Of a stretch of DNA of 64,000 bases, positions 37,141 through 49,500 are shown one piece after another (position 1 is the stretch's first letter; every line of letters starts with the position of its first letter). Position numbers and translations under genes: made by a program. The notes under the pieces are model-generated. The model ran no database searches. It was given only the letters and a program-made list of their open reading frames with translations, and was not told where the DNA came from. The DNA is from Vitrella brassicaformis (lineage: Eukaryota > Sar > Vitrellaceae): NCBI GenBank assembly GCA_001179505.1, contig CDMY01000295.1, positions 437,336 to 501,335 on the forward strand, read 5' to 3'.

Positions 37141-38990
37141 GTCACCTGAACCAGTGCCACTCGTACTCGATGGCAACCCCGAAGCCGAAATTGATAATGT
37201 CCCTGACGCCCGACGCATTGTAGTAGTCTTGAAGCGCTGAGTCGCCGTTGTTGCCAGCAGAGGAGAAGTAGTGCCTTCCCTTGGAGGTCACCTCGTCCAC
37301 CGCCTGGGCTATGATCTGACGGGGAGAGTTGACACCGACACACCGACACACTTGCCATCGTCAGTCGCCTCTCCTCTGCTGAGCTGCGATCAGTGTCAGG
37401 GTTGGCGCCCTTACGCCATGAGCAAACATCGGCTCCGCAAAGTAGATGATGTCGTCGACGATCACCTCGCAGCCGAGCTCGGCCAGGTCCAAAATGCCTG
37501 GGACATACACACACACACACACACACAGGCGCATCTACATGGATGGATCGATGGATGGATGGACAGCTCGGCCTCTGCTACCGACCGTGGGCGAAACTAG
37601 CCTGCGAACGAGAGACAACAGAGTACGTGGTACGTCTCAGTGAATCAGTGTCAGCAGCATTACCATGCCATTGAAGGCCGAATGAAAGGCGAATTTCTTT
37701 GCGCCAGGACACACATCATAACTGGGGTGTGACAGCAACACAGGCAGAGTGAGAGAGAGAGAGAGAGAGAGAGAAAGGGATGCCTCCACAAATGTCACGT
37801 GGCCGCTCGTTGTGTCGTTCCTCACGCACTCACGTCAGCTCCATCATGCCTCTTCCCTCGTCCGTGTAGCCGTCCTCCGGGCCCAATCCCTCGGACAGCA
37901 CCTCCACATCCTGCGGCAGGTCCCCTTGTGCGTACAGAATCTTCGCCTTGTCCTGCCTGTCGAACGAGTCCGACATGAATCCGATGCCTGAAACACAACA
38001 CACATACACACACACACACATAGGGAAGCCTGCAGCAGTGGCTTGGCCGTTCTGTGTCCATCTCAGGTCTTACACGAGAGCCTGGAGGCGTCGACCCCGT
38101 AGAGCTTCCGCACAGCGTCTGTGTTCATCGCGTGATCGCCTTGTGACCACACCTTGCCCGCCAGGGGACGCGCAATGGTGCTGTTCTGCTGACGCTGAGG
38201 CAGGTCGTCCGGCAGGTCGCCCGGCCGTGTGGGGATGACGCGCATTTGTGAGGCCCGGAGCACCCGAATCCCTTGTATCCTCGTGATGAAGGCGATCTTG
38301 TCGACTGGCAGCCTCGCAGACACGATTCGCTGAAAACGGCTGATGCCCGTGAGACCCAAAGAAGTGAGCTTCAAGATGAGGCCCTCGATGCCGCCCGGTT
38401 CCAGCTGCGACTCGTCGATGGCCATGTCCACAAGAATCCCCTCCGAGGACACCTGTGTGGCGGTGTCTTTGGCGAACTTCCGCAGCGTGGTCTCGTTGCG
38501 GAAGAGGCCCCGATAGGTCTGGAATGTCAAGCCGAGTGTCAGCCGCGTGTCGCTGTTGTCGGCGCTGAACGGGTCGTCCCTCGCGAGTGCCGCCGACACG
38601 CCCTGCCGTCGGAGGTCGAACATCCGCTGCTCGACGTGGTGGAAGTGCAGCCGATAGAGCACTGTGTCGAGCTGAATGTTGGCGGGCTTGAAGAGCCGGC
38701 GAGCTGTGGCGGTGATGGACTTGACCAGCTGCGCGTACTTGACGTCCACAGCACCTGCAGGCAACACCCACCACACGAGCAGCCAGAAAGCGCTACCAGT
38801 CTGCCTGTCTGCCCTCTTTCTCCTTACTCGGCTGATCCCGTTGTTCTTCGTCGTCCAGGTCAGTGTCGTTGCCTCCGCGGGTGTTGGGCTGCTCCACCCA
38901 CAGCTCTGCCTGGGCGTCTTCAAGCTGCCCCTCACATTGCCAGATCAGAAGGGCGAAGGTGAGAAGCAGCGAAGCCGGCACGCCCCACAT
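34803..38990 (-). CDS. Subtilisin-like (S8) serine protease, secreted, His-rich tail
   Basis: I could join nineteen exons in phase (38990-38828 down to 35035-34803, including 16-base exons at 37601-37586 and 35120-35105) to 806 aa. A signal peptide (ASLLLTFALLIWQCEG) opens the protein. Residues about 60-290 form a propeptide-like region. The catalytic region follows the divergent bacterial S8 subgroup: IGFMSDSFDR (Asp), DEGRGMMELTYDVCPGA, EVIVDDIIYFAEP, YFSSAGNNGD (oxyanion Asn), HGATSVGAAAYY, KPDVTGP and GTSASAPHVCGLAA (Ser). From memory the subgroup has His where this protein has Tyr in ELTYDVCPGA, so activity is uncertain. The C-terminus is a run of Gly-His-His repeats. Probably secreted or vacuolar. 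Confidence 0.85.
34841..34885 (-). repeat. 9-base minisatellite encoding Gly-His-His repeats
   Basis: Tandem GTGGTGGCC-type units with single-base variants (CC to CA) encode the histidine-rich end of the S8 protease. Confidence 0.85.
35760..35772. repeat. Poly-C tract in protease intron
   Basis: A run of about 13 C residues lies in an intron of the S8 protease. Its length is prone to sequencing error. Confidence 0.8.
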
Positions 38991-39438
38991 CGTTCACTCA
39001 AGCTCTCACGCCCCCACCCAACGGCTAGAGTGCCAAGACGACGCGAAAGATTGACGTGCTTGGCCAGCAGCCTAAACACGCACGTGTCGTCATAATCATG
39101 TACTATTATTTTGACCAGCGTAAACTTTGATGACATGGCCCGATTCACAGACGGACGTGTCCATACGGTTCATCCATACGTATACACAGACATATAAAAG
39201 ATCATCCCCTAAGTACCACCGACCCAGCCCTCCAGCCGATTCCAACCTTTGACCTACAATTCATACCAACTCAACCTAGTTCCCCCCCTGCCACTGCCGC
39301 ATTCGGCGCCAGCCGATAGGCAAAGGCACCTGTGTCACCTGCTGCAAGTGCCTACATACAAGCCAACGGGAGAGACAAACGTACAACGATCACCTGGGAC
39401 CACCTGCCAGGCAGGCAGCCTTCCCATCCTCACGGACC
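38991..39438. other. Intergenic spacer upstream of the S8 protease
   Basis: No gene is supported. AAGCTCTCA, one base from the recurring promoter-like element, occurs near 39000. Confidence 0.4.
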
Positions 39439-40463
39439 TCACCTGACGTCATTCATCATTTGTTGCCTCAACCCCTTCACGAGCCGAAAAAGAGGGAATA
39501 ACGGCCACACGCCACACGATCGGCAAGGTCCAAAAAGCTGAACAGACCAGGACGCATAACATCGACAATGCGATATGCCCCGCCCGGGCAGGCGCTTGAC
39601 CCTCTTTTCCTCCCCTCTCGTGTGGTCGCACTCCAGGAATGCTCCATCCTTGAAGCTGCTGATGGCCTTCTCCAGGTCGCCCACGGTGACGCCCTTGGCC
39701 GGGTCAGACGCAGGAACAGCACACACCTGACATTCACACACACACACACACACAATCGCCCCATCTCTGCGTTCACGGCCCCCCTTCCTCACCTGTCACC
39801 AAATTGGCCTTGTTGTCGAACTCCTCTGGTATGGCCGGCTTGAGGAGCTCATGGAAGTTTGCATTGAACTGCTGCATCCATGTCAGTGGCGACAGCCGAT
39901 CGTAAGTGTAGCAGATGCAGTTGCGGCGCTTCATGATGATGAGAGTCGGGTAGGGATACAGCACGTGGCTCTTGTCGACATCCTCTCCCTCATCCTCACG
40001 GTAGCCCATCAGGTCACACAAGTCTATGTCCAGGCTCCGCGGCTCATTACTGCGGTTGGCGCGGCTGACCTCGGCCATCACCTCTTGCACCAGCTTGGAG
40101 TTCTCCTGGGCCGCACGGCACATCTGCACCACGACATACAGAGAGGGACACACAAGCTCATGAGCTTGGTGTACCTTGCGGTGCTTTGCCTACCTTCTTG
40201 TGCTCCTTCCAGTGAGCCCGCTGGCACTCAACCGAGCAGTAGCGAACCTGCAGGCGGAAAGAAAACCCAATGTCCAGTTTCAGTGCGTGTTTGCCAATCA
40301 CACATCACACGCATGACGGACGCAATCACATCTGGCTCACCTCGTGGCAGCCGCTGCAGATCTGCAGCGTCGTGACGTCATGAGCCTCCACACGCTTGCG
40401 GCATTTGGCGCACTTGCGGCCGATGTAGCAGTTCAGCATGCCCTCCATGCCCTGCCGGTCCAT
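39439..40463 (-). CDS. MYND zinc-finger protein
   Basis: Exons 40463-40341, 40247-40194, 40123-39800 and 39726-39439 give 262 aa. The third donor is chosen to keep phase and is uncertain. The N-terminal MYND finger is complete: CAKCRKR, ICSGCHE, then YCSVECQRAHWKEHKK and MC, spread over three exons. MYND fingers bind proline-rich partners in chromatin or regulatory complexes. The rest has no recognised domain (LYPYPTLIIMKRRNCICYTY, then WMQQFNANFHELLKP). The C-terminal 50 residues after KRLPG may be a read-through of an unrecognised intron. An AAGCTCGCG element lies 36 bases upstream. Confidence 0.7.
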
Positions 40464-40498
40464 GATGACGCGAGTGGCCCTTCTCTATTCTGTTCCTC

Positions 40499-40507
40499 AA
40501 GCTCGCG
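40499..40507. promoter_or_regulatory. AAGCTCGCG element upstream of MYND gene
   Basis: Eight of nine bases match AAGCTCGCA. It lies 36 bases upstream of the MYND start on the minus strand. Confidence 0.45.
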
Positions 40508-40724
40508 CACTCCGCGTCCCCGTTGTCCAGGGTCCCGTTTTCAATCCAGTTTGACGCATTGGGAGCTCACCAAACAAACGTGCACAAATATGCAACGGTC
40601 ACAGACAAATGTCATCGACACCGTCTGACTCTCCTAGGGTCTCCCTCCCAACCTCTCCTTCCCTGCCTTTCTGCCTGCCTGCATTCCTGCCTGCCTTCAC
40701 TATGCCACGACACATGTGAATGCC

Positions 40725-41639
40725 TCAGCCGTCGTCGTCCGCCTGCTTCCCATCATTGGCTGCTCTCGGCGGCAGGTAGCTGGCGGACAGCGGCGGCTGC
40801 ACGGGCGGCCGGAACTCATGAGCCTCATCCAGCGGATAGTTGCGGTCGGCGTCAAGGTCGCCAGTCAGGTCGCCACAGGACACAAACGGCACCACCGCCA
40901 TGCCGCCCTTGGCGTCCACCTGCCGCATCAGCTCCTCAGCCCAGTCGTTGAATGATCCCCCGCCCCAGCCACCACCAGAGCCTTCTGGCTGGCGGCCGAT
41001 GAAGTCCCGGCAGACGACGAAGGCCTCGAAGCTGGAGTTGCGTGAGCTGGCGGGCTTGCAGCAGCTCACCTGCCGGAACAACACCTGCAGCTGCGCGTAC
41101 AGCAACGGAGCGTTCTCGCCGCGAAAAACCTTGGCCACCATGGTGCCGCCCGGCCGCAGGAGGGCGGTGGTGATGCGGAGGGCCGACAGCAGAAGCTGCG
41201 ACTGGATGTACTCGTCCAGGTCGTGCATGCCCGTCACGTCGGGCGCCCCGTCACACAGCACCATGTCGGCGAGATTGCCGTCGAAGTGGGAGAGGATGGC
41301 AGACGCCGTCGAGGGGCTCGTGATGTCACCCTGCAGCGTTACCACGCCATCTAATGGGGCCATCTCTTGCAGATCCACCGAGACAATAAGAGGCGGACCA
41401 TGCTCGTCATCATCTCCCTTGGCTGCTGCATCAGAATGCCGCTTCACCAATCTGTCACGGCAGACCTGCGACCAGCTGCCCGGCGCGGCGCAGAGGTCCA
41501 CAACGCGGCGAGTGGCGGGCGTGAAGAGGTCGAAGTGGTCGTCGAGCTGCAGCAGCTTGTAGGCGCTCCGGGCTCGGTAGCCTTCCTCTTTGGCACGCCG
41601 ATAGAAGATGTCACGTCGGTCCTTCGACAGCTTCCCCAT
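40725..41639 (-). CDS. TRM7: TRM7/FTSJ1 tRNA 2'-O-ribose methyltransferase
   Basis: An uninterrupted frame of 304 aa, one of the few intron-free genes here. It begins MGKLSKDRRDIFYRRAKEEG and RARSAYKLLQLD as in FTSJ1/Trm7. The SAM-binding motif is VDLCAAPGSWSQV. The K-D-K-E methyltransferase tetrad is consistent with the N-terminal Lys, LCDGAPDVTG, MVAKVFRG and SSFEAFVVC. This enzyme methylates positions 32 and 34 of the anticodon loop of certain tRNAs. The C-terminal 60 residues are Gly/Pro-rich. It is head-to-head with the sulfotransferase-like gene. Confidence 0.93.
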   Translation of the reverse strand: MGKLSKDRRDIFYRRAKEEGYRARSAYKLLQLDDHFDLFTPATRRVVDLCAAPGSWSQVCRDRLVKRHSDAAAKGDDDEHGPPLIVSVDLQEMAPLDGVVTLQGDITSPSTASAILSHFDGNLADMVLCDGAPDVTGMHDLDEYIQSQLLLSALRITTALLRPGGTMVAKVFRGENAPLLYAQLQVLFRQVSCCKPASSRNSSFEAFVVCRDFIGRQPEGSGGGWGGGSFNDWAEELMRQVDAKGGMAVVPFVSCGDLTGDLDADRNYPLDEAHEFRPPVQPPLSASYLPPRAANDGKQADDDG

Positions 41640-41727
41640 TATCGATGAAAGCTGTCAATGCTCACGCACGACAGCAGCGCTAGGACGTCTTTCTGCTGAG
41701 GTTCGAACAGCGGGCGTCTTTCCGCTT

Positions 41728-41736
41728 AAGCTCGCA
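41728..41736. promoter_or_regulatory. AAGCTCGCA element between TRM7 and sulfotransferase-like genes
   Basis: AAGCTCGCA lies 39 bases before the chosen plus-strand ATG and 89 bases from the TRM7 start. Its position favours the ATG at 41776 over an earlier in-frame ATG that overlaps TRM7. Confidence 0.55.
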
Positions 41737-41775
41737 GATGAGTTGGATCGCTTCGATGTGAGCGACTTTGGCAGG

Positions 41776-43410
41776 ATGCAGCACAGTTCTGGCCACTCGG
41801 GTGAATGTCAATGCGCCAAATGTGTTCAGCTTCGTGTGACCATCGAGGCCTTACAGACAACCATCAGCCGTGCAGCAAGATCTCCGGATGGCGACGATGG
41901 CGAGGCAGATGACGGGGGTCTGCACACAGCCCTTGACCTGCTGCAGACCTTCCAGCTGCGGCACAGCAACGCCATCGCCCCTGACAACAAGAATGCTGAG
42001 TCAGCTGGTACAGCTGGTGTCCGGTGCTTCGAGGATATCCTCTGCCCCCCTCTCCGTCCGCCCTTCTGCTTCCCCGACAGCACACGAGGCCTCCGTCAGC
42101 TGTCCTACGACCCATCTGCCTTTCGCCCGCGAGATTATCACCGCTTCCTTCTCACCGGCCGCCTCGCACCCCTCACACACACCACCCAAAGAGATGCACG
42201 TGGCTGCAGGGGTGGTCCTCCTATTGAGGTGACCATGGCATTCCTGGTGGGCAGTGGTCGGTCAGGCACTACTTTCCTGGCTGAGGTCGTCTCGCAGCTG
42301 GGCTGTGACGAGGCGGCAGGCTATGATGGCATCTTTGTGCTGGACGAGCCGCGGCAGCTGTGGCTGCCGGCCTTCCCATCGATGGATGTCTGGTCCACTG
42401 AGGCACCTAAGAGAAGCGGGAGGCTGGGGGGGCTTTCCGCATCGCCACTGTCGGCTGACGCCATCTCTCAAGTCCGGCAGGGCTATCGGCGAGTCATCCG
42501 AACCCTTGTCGACGCCCAGCAATCACCGAGAGGCGGCGAATCACCTGACGCTCGTCGGGTGCTGATGGTGGAGAAGTTTCCGGAGCATGGCTTCTCTATC
42601 GACCTGCTGGCCAAGGTCTTCCAGCAGCCTCACGACAGCATCAGCAGCAGCCAGCGGGACGATCGAGTGTCCTTTGCGGCTCCCGTGCGTGTGATTCACG
42701 TGGTACGTGACGGCATAGAGGTGGCGCGGTCCATCCGGCAGCTGTGCGTGGCGGGCGGTGGCGCGTCGGCATGGTATGGCGTCAAGGACCTGTGGAAATG
42801 GCGGCAGCTGCTCACACTCATCCATGGATTGGGCGACCTTCAGCAGCCACAGCCATCATTCTGGTCGCTCATCCGTCGTGATTACCGTCCTGCATCGGCC
42901 ATGGCAGCAGGGGCTAGCGAATGGACGGCGAGTGAGTGTGGTGAGCTGTTTGCCATGGGGCTGCTGGAGTGGGCGCTGGCCATCCATGCCGCAAGGAACG
43001 GGACAATCGATCAGGGCGTGAGTGTGTCAGAGGTGCCCTACAAGAACATGATCACGTGCCCTCAGGCAGCCATGGCCTCGGTGGGCGGCGCCCTGGGCCT
43101 GTCCGACCATGCAGTGTCATCGCTGGCCAGGTGTGTGTAACATTCATTATACATCGGTTGATCGTCCCTTGGCTGGCTGTTGTGTGTGTGTGTGTGTAGG
43201 GTATGCGAGGCGCATACGAGTGCCAAAAGCCGGCAAGCCTATGCGAGTGGTGCGTCGGTGATGCTGTCCGATGACGAGAGGCGCGTGCTGTCGTGTTGCG
43301 GTGGGTCGCTGATTGGGGCTTATCTGGTTGAGGCATCGATGTGCAACCCCACACACAGAGAGGAAATAGAGAGAGTGTGCCGCGTCAGCCAGGCGGGAGA
43401 GGAGCTATAG
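41776..43410 (+). CDS. Sulfotransferase-like protein (P-loop PAPS-binding)
   Basis: Two exons (41776-43130, 43200-43410) join in phase to 521 aa. The 5'-phosphosulfate loop is FLVGSGRSGTTFLAEV and the 3'-phosphate motif is RVIHVVRDGIEVARSI, with the Arg and Ser in the expected positions. These are the two PAPS contacts of membrane/Golgi-type sulfotransferases. The N-terminal 150 residues are not recognised and include CQCAKC. No clear signal anchor is seen, so a cytosolic form is possible. The substrate is unknown. An in-frame ATG at 41608 would overlap TRM7 and lies upstream of the promoter-like element. Confidence 0.75.
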
Positions 43411-44263
43411 ACCATGTGCATGATGAGATGAATGGGATCGATTCATGCACTGCACGAGGGATGAATCATATGGAGCGAATCCGTTATGCAGATGCAACAC
43501 CATGCGAACAGGCAGATACATAGCACTAACCATGCCTTCTCTTTCAGCCGAAACACGACAGCTGAGGTGATATCGAAGAGTCCTTCAGATGGGCAGCACA
43601 GCACCTAGGGACCTGATGTGCACTGCGCGACATGAATGTGTGCGGTGCCACATTCATCAGGACACAGGACGATGCGGTGCGAGGCGATAGGTAGCCCTGA
43701 CGGTACGGTGTGTCTGTCTGACCCGCACTTAGTGAGTGACCCAGCGAGTGAGTGCCCTTAGGTGGGTGGTGTGGTGTGGTGTGGTGTGTGTGGTGTGGTG
43801 TGGTGCCGAGGCACACACCTTCGATGAGAGGCCGAAAACACAGCCCCTGTCTATGGTGATCTCTGTCTGTCTGTTCTGTCTGGCCTACCTACGATGGAGC
43901 ACAGACATGCTCCACATCGCACGTACGCCCCACTGCAAAAGCACCTGTACACACATAGGTAGTAGACGTCTGCAAGCCCTCCCTGTCTCCAACAGGTTTC
44001 CGCTGTAGACTGGCTGCGATAGATGGTGATGCTGCGACACAGCAACGCCTCCCCTCCCCTCCCCTCCCTCACGGTGACCCTCCTCTCCACTCCCTCCTTC
44101 TCCCCTCCCCTCGACGCTTGATGCTTGTGGACGGCTCCCGATGCATCCATTCGCCCACATCTGAGAGCAGACACAACAGCACCGAGCTGAGACATCCTTG
44201 CACACGTGGGTCACGTCTCTGTCTTCCCTGCTCACCCACTGGCTGCTCGATCACCGTGATCGA
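43411..44263. other. Convergent intergenic spacer
   Basis: Contains GTGGT repeats (43763-43804) and C/T-rich stretches near 44045-44110. No gene is supported. Confidence 0.55.
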
Positions 44264-45069
44264 TCACAGCTTCCGTTGGAGGAATGACTCCATCTGTCGC
44301 AGGCCCACCAACTCCCAAATGGGGGGTGGCAGTGCTGGCCTTGCAAGGCTGCCGGGGGGTGGCTGTCGGTGCGGGTTCTCATAGAGACCCACCAGATCGA
44401 TGCCCGGCTTCTTCTGAGTCACGGCCCTGGCCTGGTCCTGCTGTCTGTAGGCGGCCTCCTGCCGTCTCCTCCGCTCCCTCTCGATCTGACGCAGCCGTCT
44501 CAGCTCCTCCTCATTCGGGTCCTCTTTCACAAAGGTTTGTCGGTGTTTCCTCCGCTTGCCGTTGCCCCGACCGCCAGCCCTCTCTCTGTGGGCAGTGAGG
44601 ATGTTCTCCGCCGCGGTTAGCTGGTGCCTTTGCCACGGTGGGAGGTCCAGAGGTGGGCGGGCGAGGGAGCCCTTCGGTGGCTCCTTATGTCTGTGAGGGG
44701 AGACAGGCAGGTGAACCAACCGTCGGGGTGCACGTGCAGGACACTTGGCTCATCTCTTACTTACAGGCTGCGGTGCAGTTCCACCAAGGTTGGTGGCCGT
44801 CGGCCCTCCCTGGTCTGGTCCCGCCTGACCTTCTCCCTCTCACGCAGCGAGGCGAGCTCCCCTCGCACTGCACTGGCAGATGCGCCTGCAAACCACCGAC
44901 CGAATTAAGAAACATGAGCGATGAGAAGAGTGAGGCACATGCAACTGCAGTCAGTCAGTCACTGTGAATGAGGGGAAGGTTACACACGTGACGTACGTGG
45001 ACTGGCGCGTGGGCTCGGCACCCTTGACTGAGGGTACGCTGATGCCTTAGCGGCTGGTCGGCTTCTCAT
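44264..45069 (-). CDS. Basic coiled-coil orphan protein
   Basis: Three exons (45069-44997, 44885-44765, 44690-44264) join in phase to 206 aa. The protein is rich in Arg, Glu and Gln, with a long predicted helix ([20 protein letters not shown]) and short conserved-looking pieces ([28 protein letters not shown]). The Pro-rich motifs GSLARPP and GSLARPA occur twice. The look is that of a small cytoskeletal or axonemal protein, but I recognise no family. Confidence 0.55.
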
Positions 45070-46505
45070 CGTTTGCTGCATCGTTGATTGCTTCTTTGCT
45101 CTTCACACGCTTTTGGTACGGCTTTTGGCGACCTTGCTGGGGGCGCCCCCAGAAAGGACGAATTTACAACATGGACAGGCTGCAAAAGGCACATGTTTCC
45201 GGCTCAGAGCTGCTTTGTTTCTTCCGCTCTTGGTCGTCCTAACTGTCACACATCCCAACACTTAACCGGATGACTCTTCAGTGTTTCGCTCATGTTCCGA
45301 CGTATCCATAAAAACACATGGCATGGCATGGCATGGCATGCAAGGAAATGCTTGCGCTACTACATGTAGCAGCGGGCAGCTCAGCCAACCACTGGTCGAG
45401 GCTCTCGCCAAGTACATAACATACATCACCCATCCCCGTGGTCGACATCAGTGTTTCAAAAAGACACTCCAGTGGCAGGCCATATGAAGCCGACCCTCGC
45501 CCTCTACATGCAGTCACGGAGTACACCAACCAATCGCAGCATGCAGCAAAGAGCCTGACACACGCGCACAAAACAACGATCAGAGAGGGAGGGAGGGAGG
45601 GAGGGAGGGAGGGGATTTCCGATATGAGGGATGCATGTGCCTCATATCAGAAATGGCCCTCCTTGCCCTGCCTTTCCTGTCCTTGCCTTTCCTCTTGAGC
45701 CATGCAGGTACGTCAGTCACGTGCATACGTATGTCAGTCATGTGTATAGGGAGCGATTGATCTCATACCCGCAACACGCATGCCATGCCATGCCATGCCA
45801 GGCGTGTGTACATGTACACACCACAGTCTGTGTACTGTACACACACCCTCACCCTCACCCTCACCCTCACATCTCAGTCAGACAGGCAGACAGACAGACA
45901 GACAGACAGGTAAAAAATCCTACGATGGTTTAAAGGCATGTATGTCTGCCTGTCTGTCTGTCTGTCTGTATATGCCCCACGTAAGTCCTTTCTTTGACCA
46001 CTTCGGTGGATGCGGTGCGGCCCTCCCCTCCCCTCCCCTCCGCGCGTTGCACGAAAGCTGCCCGTCCTTGTGTTTAGGACTCACACACCGTGCAAAGCCA
46101 ACCACAGCAATGCCTCATACATGCCAGACAAAAAGAGGGCGTGCAGACATCAGAGGAACAAAGTCTACGTGCGCACCCCCATACCACCATCTCAGTTGAA
46201 AGGACGAGTGTGAAGGTGGGGCGCGCAAGGCCTTGCGTACTGCGGTCGGTGTGTCTACCTACCTGTCTGTCTGTCCGTCTGTCCGTCCGTCTGCCTGTCT
46301 GCTTGGCTACACTAAAAGCGAGAGCCTACACGTGAACACGCACGCAACCAGCCAAGACCTTACTTACACCGCATTCAGTCGAGATTGACTGACTGACTTC
46401 CCCTCCCACCCCTCCGCTCCCTGAGCAACATGAATACTCCCTCCCTCCCTCCCGACCGTAGGGACGGACGAGTGAGCAGAGGTGGGATACACTAGCTAGC
46501 TACAC
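45070..46505. other. Intergenic region with several microsatellites
   Basis: Holds (GGCAT)n at 45319-45342, (GGGA)n at 45586-45612, GCCAT repeats near 45780-45800, (CCCTCA)n at 45846-45870 and GACA/CTGT tracts near 45880-45970 and 46260-46300. The frames here are repeat-derived. No gene is supported. Confidence 0.6.
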
Positions 46506-49500
46506 TCACACGCCGCCATCCGAGTAGGAGGGTGGCAGCACGTCAGGCGGGCCATGCCCGTGGCCATGCCCATACTCGCCCCACCACGCCCCACCGTGCA
46601 GCTCAGGCACACTCACAGAGATGGTGGCGTCCTCATGGGGATGCATGCAGTCGCCGCCAGCATTGCCACTGTCATTGCTGACGACGATGCGGCGCTCCCT
46701 CCCCCAGTAGCCGTCAGACATCGGCGATGGCAGCCGGGTGGGCGCCAGAGGCGGCAGCGATGGCTCGTCCGTCTCGCCCATCTCTTCTTGGCACACCACC
46801 TCTGATCCATCCATCCATCCACACCACACACAGCCATGAGCCTCTCTCCCTGTCTCTGTCTGTGTGTGTGCTGTCTTTGCAAACTCACCTGGTGCGTCCG
46901 CTTCCTCCTCTGTGGACCACTCAGTTGGTGGCAGTGTCCGCGTGTCTGAATGACCCGGCATGCCGGGAGGCGTGCTGTTGGGCTGCGGGACCCCGCTGGA
47001 GATCGGCTCGAAGGGCGGGCCGTAGAATAGGAAATCCCGGAAACCGACAAACACCAGCGCAGGATCGTCGTCCTCGGCCCAGGCAAAAATGTGACACTGA
47101 CAAGCGGACGGAGGGAGGGAGCGAGCCAGACAGCGCACATGGCATGGGTTGGCTGGTTGGTTGGGGTGTGCGTGTGTCTGCCCTGCCCTCTCACCTACCT
47201 CAGCAGCCTGTCTGTCAGGCTGTCTGAGCAGCCGCACGTTGGCCTGCAGAGGCTCCTGGTCCTCGGCCTTGACGGCCTTAAGCCGCCGCAGCGTGTCACG
47301 GTCGAACAGCTGCGCAAGCGGCACACCTGCACCAACACCACACCACACCACACCACACCGCACACACAGAGACAGGAGCTCGTGTGTAAGTCCCTGCAGG
47401 TATGTATGGCTGCCTGACACATACACACACACTGCCTGACCTTCAAGGACGCGCTGCTGCCACAGATTGAGGAGTGAGCTGGACTCGATGAGGACCTCCT
47501 CCTGGATGTCGATCAGAGCGGTCGCCTCGAGCAGCGTGTCGGTGGTCTTCATGTAGCGCGAGAGCAGCTGTCGGTCGCGCGACTCGACACAGCGGCGGTC
47601 CGTGACATCCTGGATAAAGCCGTAGACGATGGGCGATGTGTCGCTCTCCTTCCGCCCGGCACACCTGAACCACCGACACTTGCCGTCGCTGCGCTCGTAC
47701 ATCAGCTGCATGGACGCACACAGCGCATGGCAGACACACACATGGATGGATGGATGGATGTACCTCCACTTCGAAGGCCCTCCCCTCGTCGGCACACTTG
47801 CGGATGGCGTCGTTGATCTTGGTCTTGCCCTCGGAGCCGACCACGAACTGCGTCCAGAAGCCCGAGAAGAATCCTTCCTCCCCCTCCCGGCTGTCCTCTC
47901 TATCAATCTGCACCAGCAGCTGACACGGCTCCTCCGCAACACGCTCGCGAAAGATCCTCACAGATGGGGGCAGAATGCGCCTCTGGTGCTGGTGGACGGC
48001 GGCCGGCAACATGTAACCAGTCTGGTTCTGGTCTCGCTCGATCATGCCGCTGCAGGAGTAGAAGCAGCCGTCCTCTGTGGTAGTCTCCGACGGCACGTGC
48101 ATGTTGACGTCGGCCGCCTCGCTCATCGGCCGTAAAGGGATGATGCCCACCATGTCCGAGTGCCTCGAGTGCCTCGGGGAGGACGGCTGCTGCCCCTCCA
48201 CACACACCACCGGCAGGGAGCTGTCGTCTCGGGTGGTCGCTGCATCAGTGGATAGCTGCGGCGTGGAGGAACGAGGCGGCATGCACTGCTCCTTGGTGGG
48301 CGTCCTTGCAGCGGCCTTGAACAGGTTCAAGAAGGAGGAGGGGCTCCTGCGCTTGTTGGGCCTCATGAGACGCCACTTGCGTAACCGCGGCCACCAGTGC
48401 GAAAGGCACAGCCACCTGCTCCTGGCTGAGCCGCTGGTGCCCTTTGAGGTCTCCGATGCTGGCTTGGGTGTGGTCGGGGCGGTGGACGACGTTTCTGGTG
48501 GTGGCTTGTAGACCGCCGGGCGGCCGGTGAGGACCTCGATGATCTTAGTCTGGTAGCAGGTGTCAGGCCGCTTGGTCGTGTCCCACTCCCTGCGGACCAG
48601 ACAACGGATGGAAAAATGGCCCCCATGCAAAAGTGTGTGTGTGTCCATGCGCTCTCTGTTTGCTGTCTGTCTGTCTGTCTGGGTGGCTGACCATGCAGCG
48701 ACCCCGATCATCGAGGCGAACCCCTCCAGCAGCCGAGACTTCTGCTCCTTCTCGCGGAGGGCCTGCTCCTTCTGGAAGAGTGCAGAGCGCGAGACGAGCT
48801 CCATCTGCCGGCTGCCCACGGCAAACAAGATGCACAAGACTGCACACACACACAACACACAAGCACATGGGTGTGCGGCCGAGCGAGTGTGTGTGTGTGT
48901 GTGTGTGTGATAGACTGGCTTACCGGCGAAGGCCCACCCCATATGTGGGTTGAAGCCCATCTCCCAGTAGCACAGCCCCATCCCGACCACAAAGTGCAAG
49001 AGGATCAGGCAGGACGTCTCGAAGGAGTGGCACTTGATGATGAGCCATATGGCGAACAGCAGGTACGTCTGTGCGAAGGGGGCGAACTGGTACCGCTGGA
49101 AGCGCATCGGGCCCATGGCCCACACGAAGCCCTCATCCTCTTTGTACGTCCATCTGCCCTGGAAGGCCGCCGCGCCGGCCAGCAAAAAGAACAGAGCGAA
49201 GGTCAGGTTCCACTCGATGCGGTTGTACTGCAGGGTGCGCTCCTGCACTGATGTCGCCTTGTTCCGCGCCAGCCGCGTGACGTAGAGGGTCTTGAGCCGT
49301 TTGCCGAGCAGCAGGTGGAGGACGGCCATCAGAGAGAAGCTGATGAATATGGTGGAGCGGGTGACCTGAAGCCATCGAAGGGAACCAGACGGACAGGCAG
49401 ACAGACAGAGGCACACAGGCGTGATGCACACCGGTCCTCTCTGCCCAGAGTGAGTGGCCGACTCACTGACTCACTGACCATTATGAGAAAGGTGTCAAAC

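Noticed and set aside
45580-45970. CRISPR-like or satellite array
   Set aside because: The repeats are simple microsatellites of 4-6 bases without spacers.
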